Assembly: GCF_011682045.1 (NCBI RefSeq)
Contig: NZ_VVIW01000004.1
Coordinates: 186,001-250,000 of the forward strand
DNA from: Massilia aquatica
GTDB taxonomy: Bacteria; Pseudomonadota; Gammaproteobacteria; Burkholderiales; Burkholderiaceae_D
Direction of reading: 5' to 3'
Length of the DNA stretch: 64,000 nt
Below the pieces are notes generated by a model that worked only from the letters and a program-made list of their open reading frames with translations, did no database searches and was not told the DNA's origin. Below, piece by piece: positions 8,930 to 18,364 of the stretch. Numbering within the stretch: the stretch's first letter is position 1; each line of letters begins with the position of its first letter. The position numbers were made by a program, and so were the translations under genes.

Positions 8930-10630
8930 TCAGCCGACGCAGGCGGCCAGGGTGGCCAGCAGTTGCTCGCGCGGGGCGCTGGTGATGTTCGGGCTGCCCA
9001 GCGGCTTCATCAGGATGAACTTGATGGCGCCGCCTTCGTTCTTCTTGTCGACTTCCATCAGTTCCAGCCAGCGTTCGGTGCCGAGATCCGGCGCCACGGT
9101 CGGCAGGCCGGCGGCGCCGACCAGGGCGCGCATGCGCGCCACGGTGGCCGCGTCGACCAGTCCCAGGCGGTGCGACAGGTCGGCCGCCATGACCATGCCG
9201 CAGCCGACCGCTTCGCCGTGCAGCCAGGCGCCGTAGCCCATGCCCGCTTCGATCGCATGCCCGAAAGTGTGGCCGAAGTTGAGGATGGCGCGCAGGCCGC
9301 CCTCGCGTTCATCCTGGCGCACCACCTCGGCCTTGATTTCGCAGGAGCGCGAGATGGCGTGCGCCAGCGCGGCTGGATCGCGCGCCATCAGCTTGCCGAT
9401 GTTCGCTTCGATCCAGTCGAAAAACGCGGCGTCGATGATGGCGCCGTGCTTGATCACTTCGGCCAGGCCGGCCGACAGTTCGCGCGGCGCCAGAGTGCCG
9501 AGCGAGGCGGTATCGGCCAGCACCGCGCGCGGCTGGTAAAAGGCGCCGATCATGTTCTTGCCGAGCGGATGGTTAATGCCGGTCTTGCCGCCGACCGAGG
9601 AATCGACCTGCGCGAGCAGGGTGGTCGGCATCTGCACAAAGGGCACGCCGCGCATGTAGCTGGCGGCGGCATACCCGGTCAGGTCGCCGATCACGCCGCC
9701 GCCCAGGGCCACCATGGTGGTCTTGCGGTCGCACTTGTGTTCGAGCAGGGCGTCGAAGATGGTCATCAGGCTGTCCCAGTTCTTGAACTGTTCGCCGTCG
9801 GGCAGGACGATTTCGAGCACGTCGCGCCCGGCCGCGCGCAGCGGCGCGGCCACCCGCTCGAGGTACAGCGGGGCCACCGTGGTGTTGGTCACGATGGCGA
9901 CCTTGTGTCCGGCGATGTGGCGCTCGAGCAGCGCCGGGTCGGACAGCAGGCCGGCGCCGATGGTGATCGGGTAGCTGCGTTCGCCCAGGTCGACATTGAG
10001 GAAGATCCGGGCCGGTTCGCTATCCGGTGCCGCTGTGGATGATGAAACGGTTGATGCTGGCGATGCTTGCAGAGTGTGCATGGTGGAGCCACGCGCCGTT
10101 CTCGCGGCGGCGGGGCCGAGCGCGGACAGCTGCGTCAGAATTGTTTGGACCATCGATTGTACGTTAGGTCGGCCCGTGTCGATCACCAGGTCGGCAATCT
10201 CGCGGTACAGCGGCTCGCGCTGGGCCGTCAATTCTTCGAGTTTCTTGCGGGGGTCGGCCGTTTGCAGCAAGGGCCGGCTTTTGTCGTGGGTGGTGCGCAG
10301 CATGATGCTGTTGACGCTGGCGCGCAGGTAGACCACGCGACCACGTTGTTTCAGATAGGCACGGCTGGCGGGGTCGAGCACGGCCCCGCCGCCGGTGGCG
10401 AGGACGAGTCCGTCCTGCGCCGTCAGGTCACGGATGACCTCGGCCTCACGGCGACGAAAACTCGCCTCGCCTTCGATTTCGAAAATCCACGGGATGGTGG
10501 CGCCGGTGCGGGCCTCGATCTCGTGGTCGGAATCGACAAAGCGTTTACCTAGCTTCCTGGCAAGAATACGGCCGATGGTGGTTTTTCCCGCCCCCATCAG
10601 CCCTACCAAGAAGATGTTGTCCGACTTCAA
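8930..10630 (-). CDS. aroKB: Bifunctional shikimate kinase / 3-dehydroquinate synthase
   Basis: One uninterrupted 566-residue frame. Residues about 1-175 are shikimate kinase, with P-loop [19 protein letters not shown] and the lid region ESRPLL-like DKSRPLL. Residues about 200-566 are dehydroquinate synthase, with the NAD-binding [13 protein letters not shown] segment, the metal-ligand region [12 protein letters not shown] and a C-terminal VDKKNEGG. The two enzymes catalyse shikimate pathway steps 5 and 2. The domains are joined by an Ala/Ser/Thr-rich linker with an internal ATG at 10081 but no Shine-Dalgarno sequence before it, which favours a real fusion. The start is TTG at 10630, overlapping the TGA of the upstream lipoprotein gene (TTGA). 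Separate translation of aroB from 10081 cannot be excluded. Confidence 0.9.
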   Translation of the reverse strand: MKSDNIFLVGLMGAGKTTIGRILARKLGKRFVDSDHEIEARTGATIPWIFEIEGEASFRRREAEVIRDLTAQDGLVLATGGGAVLDPASRAYLKQRGRVVYLRASVNSIMLRTTHDKSRPLLQTADPRKKLEELTAQREPLYREIADLVIDTGRPNVQSMVQTILTQLSALGPAAARTARGSTMHTLQASPASTVSSSTAAPDSEPARIFLNVDLGERSYPITIGAGLLSDPALLERHIAGHKVAIVTNTTVAPLYLERVAAPLRAAGRDVLEIVLPDGEQFKNWDSLMTIFDALLEHKCDRKTTMVALGGGVIGDLTGYAAASYMRGVPFVQMPTTLLAQVDSSVGGKTGINHPLGKNMIGAFYQPRAVLADTASLGTLAPRELSAGLAEVIKHGAIIDAAFFDWIEANIGKLMARDPAALAHAISRSCEIKAEVVRQDEREGGLRAILNFGHTFGHAIEAGMGYGAWLHGEAVGCGMVMAADLSHRLGLVDAATVARMRALVGAAGLPTVAPDLGTERWLELMEVDKKNEGGAIKFILMKPLGSPNITSAPREQLLATLAACVG

Positions 10631-12819
10631 GGAGCTGCCGGACCCGACCTGTAGCCTTTCGCGACCGATTTACCGCGTGGCGTCGTGGTCTTGATCGAGA
10701 ATTCGCCAGGGGCACAGTTCGTTTCTGCCTTGATGTTGACCCAGTGCTGGGTACCGCCGAGGCGGTTGGTGGCAGGAATCACATTCGGCGACACGCTTTG
10801 TGGCTGCACCTTGTCGGAATCACCAGCCGAGACGGTAGTGCCGCTTGGCAGTGGATTGTTGTTGACATCGACAATCCGGAAGTACAAGACTTGATTCGAG
10901 CAACCAGGACCGCTCAAGCCGGCGATAGTGTCGACCGGGCCGTTGGCCGTGGTCCAGTCGCTCAGGTTGCCTTCCGCGTCGCGGAACTGGCGGATGAAGG
11001 TTGGATCATCGCCGCTGAAGACGATTTCGGCCTCGCGCCAGATGTAGTTCAAGCCCCACTGCTGATTGCCTTTTGCATCGTATTTGGCGTGATTGTATGG
11101 GAAAGGCAGATCGCCAATGGCGCTGTTGTACTGCCTGTCTTTTGCCGGGTCAATGTCGCGTTGCAAGGTGTTGCCGCCCGGGTTGCCGCGAATAATCGCC
11201 AGGTTGCCGACGTTGAGGAACGGATCGCCCTGGTCTTTCGCGATTTCGCCGGTGCCAAACGTGCAGCTGTCGACGAGCGGACGGTACGGCGTTGGATCTT
11301 TCTCGTCGGCAGGGATCGGCTTGCCGCAGGTGTACACGCCATCGCCATTGGCGTCGATGAAGTCTTCGATACCCTGAACATAAGCGAGCACGGTAACGCG
11401 GCCATTGAGCGGACGGAAAGCCTGGCTCTTAAGTTCGACCGTGCAACCGCCATCCTTGGTTTTGCAACCGCCCTGGCTCGGGGTGGCGATGGCGCCGCCT
11501 TCGGTGACGAAATTGACAGCGGTGTCGTCGGAGATCGGATTGCCGTACTGGTCGGCCATCAGGACGGTGACCTTGGCAATTGCCGAATCATAGTTCAAGC
11601 CGTCGATATTGTAGCTGTCGGCGCTGAGCGACATCGATTTCTGGATCGGCAGGCCGGTCGAGATGATCAGGCTGTCGGACAGACCGCTGATGGTGGTGCC
11701 GTTGCGCGTTGCCTGGGCAACCACGCGCACCGGCGTCGGGATCGTACCCGATGCCACGGTGGTGGTGACGGCGCCGGTGGCGTCCGAGGTGGCCTTGGCC
11801 GGTTGCACGATCAGGCCGCCGGTGGTGGTGGTCGCGGTGAAGGTGACGTCCACGCCAGGCAAGCCGATGCTGTTCTGGTCGAGCACGCGGAAGGTCAGGA
11901 TCGACGATTCCTTGCGGCCCAAGCCGCCGGAGCCGCGCAGGACGATCGAGCTGCCCGCCAGGTCGGAACCGACGAACTGGATGGTGCCGATATTGGCCTT
12001 GCCCACGCCAATTTTGATTGTCTGGTTGAAATTGCCGAGCGATACGGTGATGGTATCTGTGCCGCGCAGGCATCCTTTGTTGGTGTAAGTGACCGACTGC
12101 ATGCCTTTGTCCAGCGCGCCCGGCACGATGCTGGCGGTGCCATCGTTGGAGCACAGGGAATTGATGGTCAGGCCTGGCGCGGTAGCCGCCGGCACGTTGC
12201 CGGTGGTGATAGGAATCTGCAACACAGCGGTACCAAAAGCCGGCAGGATCTCGGCTTCATTGCGTTCCGGCAAGAACTTGATGGTGCCGAGCGTCAGCGG
12301 CGCCGCGCCAACAGCCAGGTTGATCCCGCCATTGACCGCCTTGCCGCTGGCAGTTGCAACAGCGGCGATATTGACCGCGCCGGCCGCGGTGACGCTGGCC
12401 GGTTTGACGGTAATGACCGCCACGCCCGAGGCATCGGTCAGTGCCGAACCCGACACTGGCGTGAACTGCAGCAGGGTATCGTCGGTGGTGAATTTAACCA
12501 CTTCGTTCGGGGCGATATTGCCCTTGGCGTCGAGCAGGGTGACTTTCACCTGGCCGGCCTGGCCGCCCGACAGGGTGGTAATCGGGAGGCCGGCGGCGTC
12601 GATCAGTTGCACGGTCATTTTCGGCTCGGCCGGGACCACCGGGGTGGTCGGGGTCGGCGTGCCCGGAGTCGGGGTGGTCGGGGTGCCCGGCGTAACCGAA
12701 CTGGTTCCGCCGGGATTGCCTCCGCCGCCGCCGCAGGCCACCAGGGCCGTGGCCATGGAGACGCAGGTCAGCACGCGAACCGGGTTCGCAAAAGCGCGTT
12801 GTAAATAAGTGGGCAGCAT
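10627..12819 (-). CDS. Ig-like-domain (Big_1 type) lipoprotein next to pilQ
   Basis: 730 residues. A signal with lipobox LVAC (Cys29) is followed by GGGGG and a Pro/Thr/Gly linker to about residue 62. The rest looks like several bacterial Ig-like domains: repeated phrases of the type [20 protein letters not shown], then [13 protein letters not shown] and [17 protein letters not shown], typical of intimin/invasin-style Big_1 modules. A calcium-type loop [10 protein letters not shown] occurs near residue 490. Likely anchored to the outer membrane, facing outward or the periplasm. It sits 29 bases after pilQ and overlaps the start of aroKB by four bases, so it is co-transcribed with the type IV pilus assembly genes. 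A role in pilus function or adhesion is inference. Confidence 0.8.
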   Translation of the reverse strand: MLPTYLQRAFANPVRVLTCVSMATALVACGGGGGNPGGTSSVTPGTPTTPTPGTPTPTTPVVPAEPKMTVQLIDAAGLPITTLSGGQAGQVKVTLLDAKGNIAPNEVVKFTTDDTLLQFTPVSGSALTDASGVAVITVKPASVTAAGAVNIAAVATASGKAVNGGINLAVGAAPLTLGTIKFLPERNEAEILPAFGTAVLQIPITTGNVPAATAPGLTINSLCSNDGTASIVPGALDKGMQSVTYTNKGCLRGTDTITVSLGNFNQTIKIGVGKANIGTIQFVGSDLAGSSIVLRGSGGLGRKESSILTFRVLDQNSIGLPGVDVTFTATTTTGGLIVQPAKATSDATGAVTTTVASGTIPTPVRVVAQATRNGTTISGLSDSLIISTGLPIQKSMSLSADSYNIDGLNYDSAIAKVTVLMADQYGNPISDDTAVNFVTEGGAIATPSQGGCKTKDGGCTVELKSQAFRPLNGRVTVLAYVQGIEDFIDANGDGVYTCGKPIPADEKDPTPYRPLVDSCTFGTGEIAKDQGDPFLNVGNLAIIRGNPGGNTLQRDIDPAKDRQYNSAIGDLPFPYNHAKYDAKGNQQWGLNYIWREAEIVFSGDDPTFIRQFRDAEGNLSDWTTANGPVDTIAGLSGPGCSNQVLYFRIVDVNNNPLPSGTTVSAGDSDKVQPQSVSPNVIPATNRLGGTQHWVNIKAETNCAPGEFSIKTTTPRGKSVAKGYRSGPAAP

Positions 12820-12848
12820 GTTAAGTCCTGATTAAATGTATTCGGGTG

Positions 12849-15056
12849 TTAGCGCGTCGACAGGCGATCTGCGACGATTTTCGGGGTGATGAAGACCAGC
12901 AGTTCGGTCTTGGTACTCTGGCGCGAGGTCGACTTGAACAGATTGCCGAGCACCGGCAGGTCGCCCAGCAGCGGCACCTTGGTCACGTTATTGGTTTCGG
13001 ATTGCTGGTAAATTCCGCCCAGCACGACCGTACCACCGTTTTCGACCATCACCTTGGTTTGGACGTGCTGGGTGTTGATCGCAAAGCCAGCGCGCGTTTC
13101 ATCGCCCTTGGTATCCTTGTTGACGTTCACTTCCAGCACGACGTTGCCGTCAGGCGTAATCTGCGGGGTCACTTCGAGGCGCAGATTGGCTTTTTTCCAC
13201 TCGATCGAGGTGGCGCCGCTGCTGGTGGCTTTTTCGTACGGCAGTTCGATACCCTGTTCGATCACGGCCACGTTCTTGTCTTCGGTAACCACGCGCGGGC
13301 TGGAGATGACCTTGCCCTTGCCGTCCGCTTCCAGCGCCGACAGTTCCAGGTTCAGGAAGCGGTTGGAGGCGGCCGAGAACAGGCTGGCGGCCAGCGAAGC
13401 GGCCGGGTTGCCGGCGATGTTGGCCGCAGGCAGGTTCAGCATGGTGGTATTGGTGTAGCCATCGCCCTTGTCCGGGGTCTGGCCGGTAACCTGGCCGATG
13501 CCGACCAGGTTGCCGCCGATGGCAACCCGTTCGTTGCCGCGGTAAGCGTAGCCCGAATCGCCGCCACGCAGGGTGCGCAGGTCGGCAAAGCCGATCTTGG
13601 CGCCCAGGTTGCGGGAAAAGCCGTCATTGGCTTCGACCAGGCGCGCTTCGATCAGTACCTGCTTCGAGGCGACGTCGGTTTTCTGGATCAGCTTGCGCAA
13701 GTCTTCCAGCTTCGAGGAGATGTCGGTAATGAACAGCTGGTTGGTGCGCGGATCGATCACGGCGCTGCCGCGTTTCGACAGGACGCGCGAACGGTTGCTG
13801 TCGCCGTCGTCCTTCTGTGAACCGTCCGGGTTGATGCCGAACACGGTGCGGAAGGCTTCGGCTTTCTGGTAGTTCAGCTGGAAGATTTCCGACTTGAGCG
13901 GCTCGAGATCGGCGATCTGGGCGCGCTGTTCGAGTTCCAGCTTTTCCTTGGTCAGCAGTTCATCCTTGGGAGCGATCCACAGGACCGAGCCGTTCTTGCG
14001 CATGTCCAGGCCCTTGGCCTGCAGCACCACGTCGAGCGCCTGGTCCCATGGCACTTCTTTCAGGCGCAGGGTCAGGTTGCCGCTGACCGAATCGCTGGTG
14101 ATGATGTTCAGGCCCGAGATGTCGGCGATCGCCTGCAGCGCGGCGCGCACTTCCACGTTCTGGAAGTTGAACGAGATTTTCTCGCCGCGGTAACCCTGGG
14201 TGCCCTGGGTCAGCTTGTTGGCGTCTTCCTTGATCGGCTTGACGTCGATTACCAGCTGGGTATCACTCTGGTACACGGTCTGTTCCCACAGGCCGCGCGC
14301 TTCGACTGTCATGCGCACGTTGTCGCCCTGGGTCACGGTGGTGATCTGCGACACCGGGGTGCCGAAATCGGTCACGTCCAGGCGCCGGCGCAAGGTTTCC
14401 GGCAAGCCGGTCTTCATGAAATCGACCACCACGGTGTTGCCAACCTGGCGTACATCGACCGCGACCTGGCTGTTCGGCAGGTCGACCACGACCCGGCCTT
14501 CGCCGTTGGCGCCGCGGCGGAAATCGAGGTCGCGCAAGACCTGGCGCTTGGCGCCCTGCGGCACCGGCAGCGGTGCCGAGGAGGACGAGACGCCGTTCAG
14601 GACCGGCTGGCCGGCGCTGTCGACGGCCTGGGCCACGCCGCCGGAACCGTCGATGGTGACGATGATCGACTTGCCATCGATAGCGGTGGCGTAGTTCAGC
14701 GGACGCTTCAGGTTCAGCACCAGGCGCGTGCGGGCGCCGGCCTGGACCACGTTAATGCCGCGCACGTCGGCCAGGTTCACGTCCTGGGCGGTCTTGCCGG
14801 TGGCATTGACGGTGGCGCCGAAATCGAGGGCGATGCGGGTCGGATTGGTGATCGAAAAACCGATCGGCAGCTTGGTCGGGGCGTTTTTCATCGCCACGTT
14901 CACCACCACGTTCGAGCCCTGCTGGTTAGCCGTGATCGATTCGATCGCGTTGTCTTGGGCCAGGGCGCTATTGGCGCCGAAGGCCAGAGCCAATAATGCG
15001 CCCATGCGGATCACCGTGCCCATCAGCGCGGTGCCATTCATTCTCAGTGCGATCAT
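12849..15056 (-). CDS. pilQ: Type IV pilus secretin PilQ
   Basis: 735 residues. Signal peptide ending near NSALAQ, two AMIN domains (about 35-130 and 165-260) that bind peptidoglycan, an STN/N0 domain around GEKISFNFQNVEVRAALQAI (about 285-350), an N1 domain, and a C-terminal secretin barrel ending with VPLLGDLPVLGNLFKS. It forms the outer membrane gate for pili. Its ATG overlaps the pilP stop (ATGA). It is the fifth gene of pilMNOPQ. Confidence 0.97.
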   Translation of the reverse strand: MIALRMNGTALMGTVIRMGALLALAFGANSALAQDNAIESITANQQGSNVVVNVAMKNAPTKLPIGFSITNPTRIALDFGATVNATGKTAQDVNLADVRGINVVQAGARTRLVLNLKRPLNYATAIDGKSIIVTIDGSGGVAQAVDSAGQPVLNGVSSSSAPLPVPQGAKRQVLRDLDFRRGANGEGRVVVDLPNSQVAVDVRQVGNTVVVDFMKTGLPETLRRRLDVTDFGTPVSQITTVTQGDNVRMTVEARGLWEQTVYQSDTQLVIDVKPIKEDANKLTQGTQGYRGEKISFNFQNVEVRAALQAIADISGLNIITSDSVSGNLTLRLKEVPWDQALDVVLQAKGLDMRKNGSVLWIAPKDELLTKEKLELEQRAQIADLEPLKSEIFQLNYQKAEAFRTVFGINPDGSQKDDGDSNRSRVLSKRGSAVIDPRTNQLFITDISSKLEDLRKLIQKTDVASKQVLIEARLVEANDGFSRNLGAKIGFADLRTLRGGDSGYAYRGNERVAIGGNLVGIGQVTGQTPDKGDGYTNTTMLNLPAANIAGNPAASLAASLFSAASNRFLNLELSALEADGKGKVISSPRVVTEDKNVAVIEQGIELPYEKATSSGATSIEWKKANLRLEVTPQITPDGNVVLEVNVNKDTKGDETRAGFAINTQHVQTKVMVENGGTVVLGGIYQQSETNNVTKVPLLGDLPVLGNLFKSTSRQSTKTELLVFITPKIVADRLSTR

Positions 15057-15592
15057 TTCTTCTCCTTACTTTCCTGCAACTCTAGCTTGGTGGGACGTTC
15101 GATCCATTCGCCACCGGCATCCTGGACCGTTTCCTTGATACTGATTGCTTCATCGCTCACGCCGGTGATGATGCCGAAATTCTGGCCCACCCGGTCGCCT
15201 GGCTTGACGTGGTACATGGTCTTGTCGATCTGTACCAGCGCATACATGACGCCTTTCGATTTCATGCTGCCCACCATCGACATGGTGTCGAGCGGGAACG
15301 CCTCGAGGACTTCCTTGGGCCGGCTGTCGTCCGGCTTGAGCGGATTGTTCGCGCCCGAGGTGCGGGCCAGCTCGGCCAGCAGCTTGTTCGGGTCGTAAGG
15401 ATCGATCTGGCCCACGCTGCTGTAGGCAAACGGCACGAAGGTGGTCGGTTCGGTCAGCGGCGGCACGTCGACCTTGGTTTCCTTCCTGGTCTGCTCCATC
15501 CACTGGTTCACTTCCTGGACGTCGCTGTCGCCGCAGCCGGCCAGCAGGACGGCGCCGGTCAGCAGCGCGAGGCAATTGCGTTTGGCGCTCAT
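15053..15592 (-). CDS. pilP: Type IV pilus inner-membrane-linked lipoprotein PilP
   Basis: 179 residues from the ATG at 15592; the longer open frame upstream is antisense-like and overlaps pilO. A lipoprotein signal (MSAKRNCLALLTGAVLLAGC) is followed by the disordered PilN/O-binding segment and a C-terminal beta domain (YALVQIDKTMYHVKPGDRVG) that contacts the PilQ N0 domain. The start overlaps the pilO stop by four bases. Confidence 0.95.
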   Translation of the reverse strand: MSAKRNCLALLTGAVLLAGCGDSDVQEVNQWMEQTRKETKVDVPPLTEPTTFVPFAYSSVGQIDPYDPNKLLAELARTSGANNPLKPDDSRPKEVLEAFPLDTMSMVGSMKSKGVMYALVQIDKTMYHVKPGDRVGQNFGIITGVSDEAISIKETVQDAGGEWIERPTKLELQESKEKK

Positions 15593-16266
15593 TTGGCACC
15601 CCCTTTGCTCTTGGCCAGCTTGTCGCGGTCGGCGCGCACCTTGCGCTGGGCATTGGCTTCTTCGGGATCGAGGTAGCGGAAGGTCTTGGCGACCGCTTCG
15701 AGCACCAGGCCGCCATCCTTGTTGGTCGTCAGCGACATATTGTTGAGCGTAACGATGCGCGGCAGGTTGGCCATGTCGCTGGCGAAGGCGCCGATGTCGT
15801 GGTACGTCCCGGCCACCCGGATATCGATCGGCAGTTCGGCGTAGTAATCGCGCACCACCACCTGGCCCGGCTTGAACAGGTCGAACGACAGGCCGCGGCC
15901 GACGCCGGCCTGGTTGATGTCCGACAGCAGGGCCGCCATTTCGGCCTTGCTCGGCAATTGCTTTTGCAGGCGCTCGACGTACTGGTCGACCTGGGCTTTC
16001 TGGGCGATCAGGGCGTCGAGGTTGATGGCCTGGGCCACCTTGGTCTTGTACTCGGCCTGCAAGGTCAGTTCCTTGGCCGCCAGCGCGTCGTATTCCTCGA
16101 ACTGGGTGCTCCAGTAGAGGAAGTGGCCGCCGGTGATGACGGCCGCCATGACGGCGATGCCGCACAGGATGCGCGGCGCGATCGGCCACTGTCCCGGCGG
16201 GCGATCGCCCAGGTTCTGGAACTGGGAGCTGAGCGAGCCACCCAGCGATTTGAAGTCTTTAGTCAT
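15589..16266 (-). CDS. pilO: Type IV pilus alignment protein PilO
   Basis: 225 residues. A short cytoplasmic N-terminus, one transmembrane helix (about 33-53, ILCGIAVMAAVITGGHFLYW), a coiled-coil stretch and a ferredoxin-like periplasmic domain. It dimerises with PilN and connects PilM/PilC to PilP/PilQ. The start lies 18 bases after pilN, and the stop overlaps pilP. Confidence 0.95.
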   Translation of the reverse strand: MTKDFKSLGGSLSSQFQNLGDRPPGQWPIAPRILCGIAVMAAVITGGHFLYWSTQFEEYDALAAKELTLQAEYKTKVAQAINLDALIAQKAQVDQYVERLQKQLPSKAEMAALLSDINQAGVGRGLSFDLFKPGQVVVRDYYAELPIDIRVAGTYHDIGAFASDMANLPRIVTLNNMSLTTNKDGGLVLEAVAKTFRYLDPEEANAQRKVRADRDKLAKSKGGAK

Positions 16267-16284
16267 TCTTTCAATCCGATCTGG

Positions 16285-16935
16285 CTAGGGGGCCGCTTTC
16301 GCGGGAGCCGGTGAGCCGGCAGCGGCAGCAGCGCGGGCAGCCGGTTTCTGGCCTGGCTTGAGCGCTTCATCCTTCTCGCGCTGGCGCTTGATGAACAGGT
16401 TCAGCGTGAATTCGACGACCTTCTTGCCGGATTTACTCTGCGCCAGCAGCGCGGCGCGCACCTCGGTCAGGTCGGGACGTTCGAGCCATGGCGAATTGCC
16501 GGCGATATTGCGCAGCAATTCGGCGACCCGTTCCTGCGACTGGGCGAAGCCGCCCACGGTGACCCGCTGGCCTTCCTGCTTGAAGGACTTGAGGTACACC
16601 CCTTGCGGGGTCTGGCGGACCAGTTCGTCGAGCAGGTAGACCGGCTGGTTGCGCTCGCCCTGCAAGTCTTCGACCGCCTGCTGGCGTGCCTTGAGCGCTT
16701 CGATTTCCTGTTTCAGGTTGGCGATTTCGACGATCTTCTTGTCGAGTTCGACGATGGCCGCGGTAAATACGCCGTTGCGTTCTTCCTGGATCGAGATGCG
16801 GCGCGCGTTGTAACCGCCGACGGCGATCACGACCAGCACGCCGAGCACGGCCGACAAAGCCATCAGGGCCACGAAGGCGCTTTTCTTTTGCTTGCGCTTT
16901 TCTTCCCGGTGGGGAAGCAGGTTAATTTTAATCAT
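16285..16935 (-). CDS. pilN: Type IV pilus alignment protein PilN
   Basis: 216 residues beginning MIKINLLPHREEKRKQKK, the PilM-binding INLLP motif of the family. One transmembrane helix (about 20-43) precedes a coiled coil and a periplasmic domain. The C-terminal tail is Ala/Pro-rich, longer than in many homologues. Its ATG shares one base with the pilM stop (TGATG). Confidence 0.95.
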   Translation of the reverse strand: MIKINLLPHREEKRKQKKSAFVALMALSAVLGVLVVIAVGGYNARRISIQEERNGVFTAAIVELDKKIVEIANLKQEIEALKARQQAVEDLQGERNQPVYLLDELVRQTPQGVYLKSFKQEGQRVTVGGFAQSQERVAELLRNIAGNSPWLERPDLTEVRAALLAQSKSGKKVVEFTLNLFIKRQREKDEALKPGQKPAARAAAAAGSPAPAKAAP

Positions 16936-18008
16936 CAGCCAAACCTCCGCAGTGCCAGCCCGCAGGCGACAAGATAGGCGGGAGCCTCGCTGCGCAGCTG
17001 CTGCTCGCGCACGGACGGGCCCAGCGACATGCCCTTGAAGGGCGATACCACGGCGCTGGAAATCTTGGTGCGGCTGGCCACGATGTCGAGCAGGCCGGGA
17101 ATGAGCGCGCAGCCGCCGGCCAGGAACAGCTGGTCGATCCGGGTGTAGGGCGTGGAGGTGTAGAAGAACTGGATCGCGCGGGTCACTTCGAGGGCCGCGT
17201 TTTCCAGGAACGGGGCGAGCAGGTCGGCCTGGAAGTTGTCGGGCAGGTCGCCCGCTTTCTTCTTGGCGTCGGCTTCGTCGAAGGACAGGCCGTACGAACG
17301 CACGATATCCTGGGTCAGCTGGTTGCCGCCGAAGGGTTGCTCGCGCTCATAGATGGTCTCGCCGTTGAGCATCACCGAAATATGCGTGACCTGGGCGCCG
17401 ATCTGGAACAGCGCCACGATCTGGCCTTCGGAACCCTTCATCTGGGACGTCACGCGTTCGAGCGCGGCGCGGGCGGCGTACGATTCGATGTCCATCACCA
17501 CCGCGGTCAGGCCGGCCGCTTCGGCGATCGCCACGCGGTCCTCGACCTTTTCCTTGCGCGAGGCGGCCAGCATGACGTCGATGTCGTCGACCGAATTGGC
17601 GGCCGGTCCGATCACGTCGAAGTCGAGGCTGACCTCGTCGAGCGCGAAGGGGATATACTGGCTTGCTTCAGACTCGACCTGGACCTCGAGCTGGTCTTCG
17701 GACATGCCGGCCGGCAGGATGATCTTTTTGGTGATCACCGAGGCCGGCGGCATGCCGAGCGCGACCAGCTTGACGCGGGTGCCGCTCTTCTTCCAGACCC
17801 GGCGTACCGCCTCCGAGACCTGCTCGATATTTTCGATGTTACCGTCGACGACCGCGCCGCGCGGGAACGGTTCGGACGCATAGCGTTCGAGGCGCAGCTC
17901 GTTTTTGCCGACCACGACCAGCTCCACCAGGCGCACGCCCGACGTGCTGATGTCCAGGCCGAGCAAAGGCGGGCTGGATTGACCGAACAAGGAACCTAAA
18001 TTGACCAT
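16935..18008 (-). CDS. pilM: Type IV pilus actin-like ATPase PilM
   Basis: 357 residues from ATG 18008; an in-frame TTG at 18011 lies closer to the best ribosome site (GGGAG) and could be used instead. The actin-like fold is shown by LGLDISTSGVRLVEL near the N-terminus and LAGGCALIPGL near the C-terminus. PilM is the cytoplasmic ring component that binds the PilN tail. It is the first gene of pilMNOPQ and is divergent from mrcA. Confidence 0.96.
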   Translation of the reverse strand: MVNLGSLFGQSSPPLLGLDISTSGVRLVELVVVGKNELRLERYASEPFPRGAVVDGNIENIEQVSEAVRRVWKKSGTRVKLVALGMPPASVITKKIILPAGMSEDQLEVQVESEASQYIPFALDEVSLDFDVIGPAANSVDDIDVMLAASRKEKVEDRVAIAEAAGLTAVVMDIESYAARAALERVTSQMKGSEGQIVALFQIGAQVTHISVMLNGETIYEREQPFGGNQLTQDIVRSYGLSFDEADAKKKAGDLPDNFQADLLAPFLENAALEVTRAIQFFYTSTPYTRIDQLFLAGGCALIPGLLDIVASRTKISSAVVSPFKGMSLGPSVREQQLRSEAPAYLVACGLALRRFG

Positions 18009-18011
18009 CAA

Positions 18012-18364
18012 GACCGTACTCCCTTACCTACCTAAAATCACTCAATGCTTACGCTGCAAAACGGGCCTTGCAGAACCAAAAATGACGTGCCCGACGCGGG
18101 AAATTTGTTACGAAACCGCCATTTAGCATCTATAACAGAAGGCAGTACATTAAATCGTAGCAATAAGCGTGATCCCATGTAAAGGTATTTCTGTTTTGAA
18201 ATTTTATGCCGGTGGGCTGGAATACGACACTCTGTGAACTGGTCGTCATCACAGTTGTCGGAGGGGTACAAATGTTCCTAAAGGCAAGTACTCGGCGGGC
18301 TGCCGCAGGCAGTGGCGGTGCATTATAATGAGGGGCACCCATAAAAGCGAAAGATTCGACCCGC
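18012..18364. other. Divergent promoter region between pilM and mrcA
   Basis: 353 bases without a gene. On the plus strand a perfect TATAAT stands at 18324-18329, 36 bases before the mrcA ATG. On the minus strand TGTTATAGA (18137-18129) looks like an extended -10 for pilM, about 120 bases upstream of its start. The centre is AT-richer than the flanking genes. I see no credible small ORF or RNA gene. Confidence 0.5.
18324..18329 (+). promoter_or_regulatory. Consensus -10 box for mrcA
   Basis: TATAAT, a perfect match to the sigma-70 -10 hexamer. The region 17 bases upstream (TGCCGC) is a poor -35. A transcript would start near 18336, giving a leader of about 30 bases. Confidence 0.5.

Noticed and set aside
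15593-16189. N-terminal extension of pilP to 378 residues
   Set aside because: The added part is Arg/Gly-rich noise overlapping pilO; the ATG at 15592 gives a perfect lipoprotein signal.
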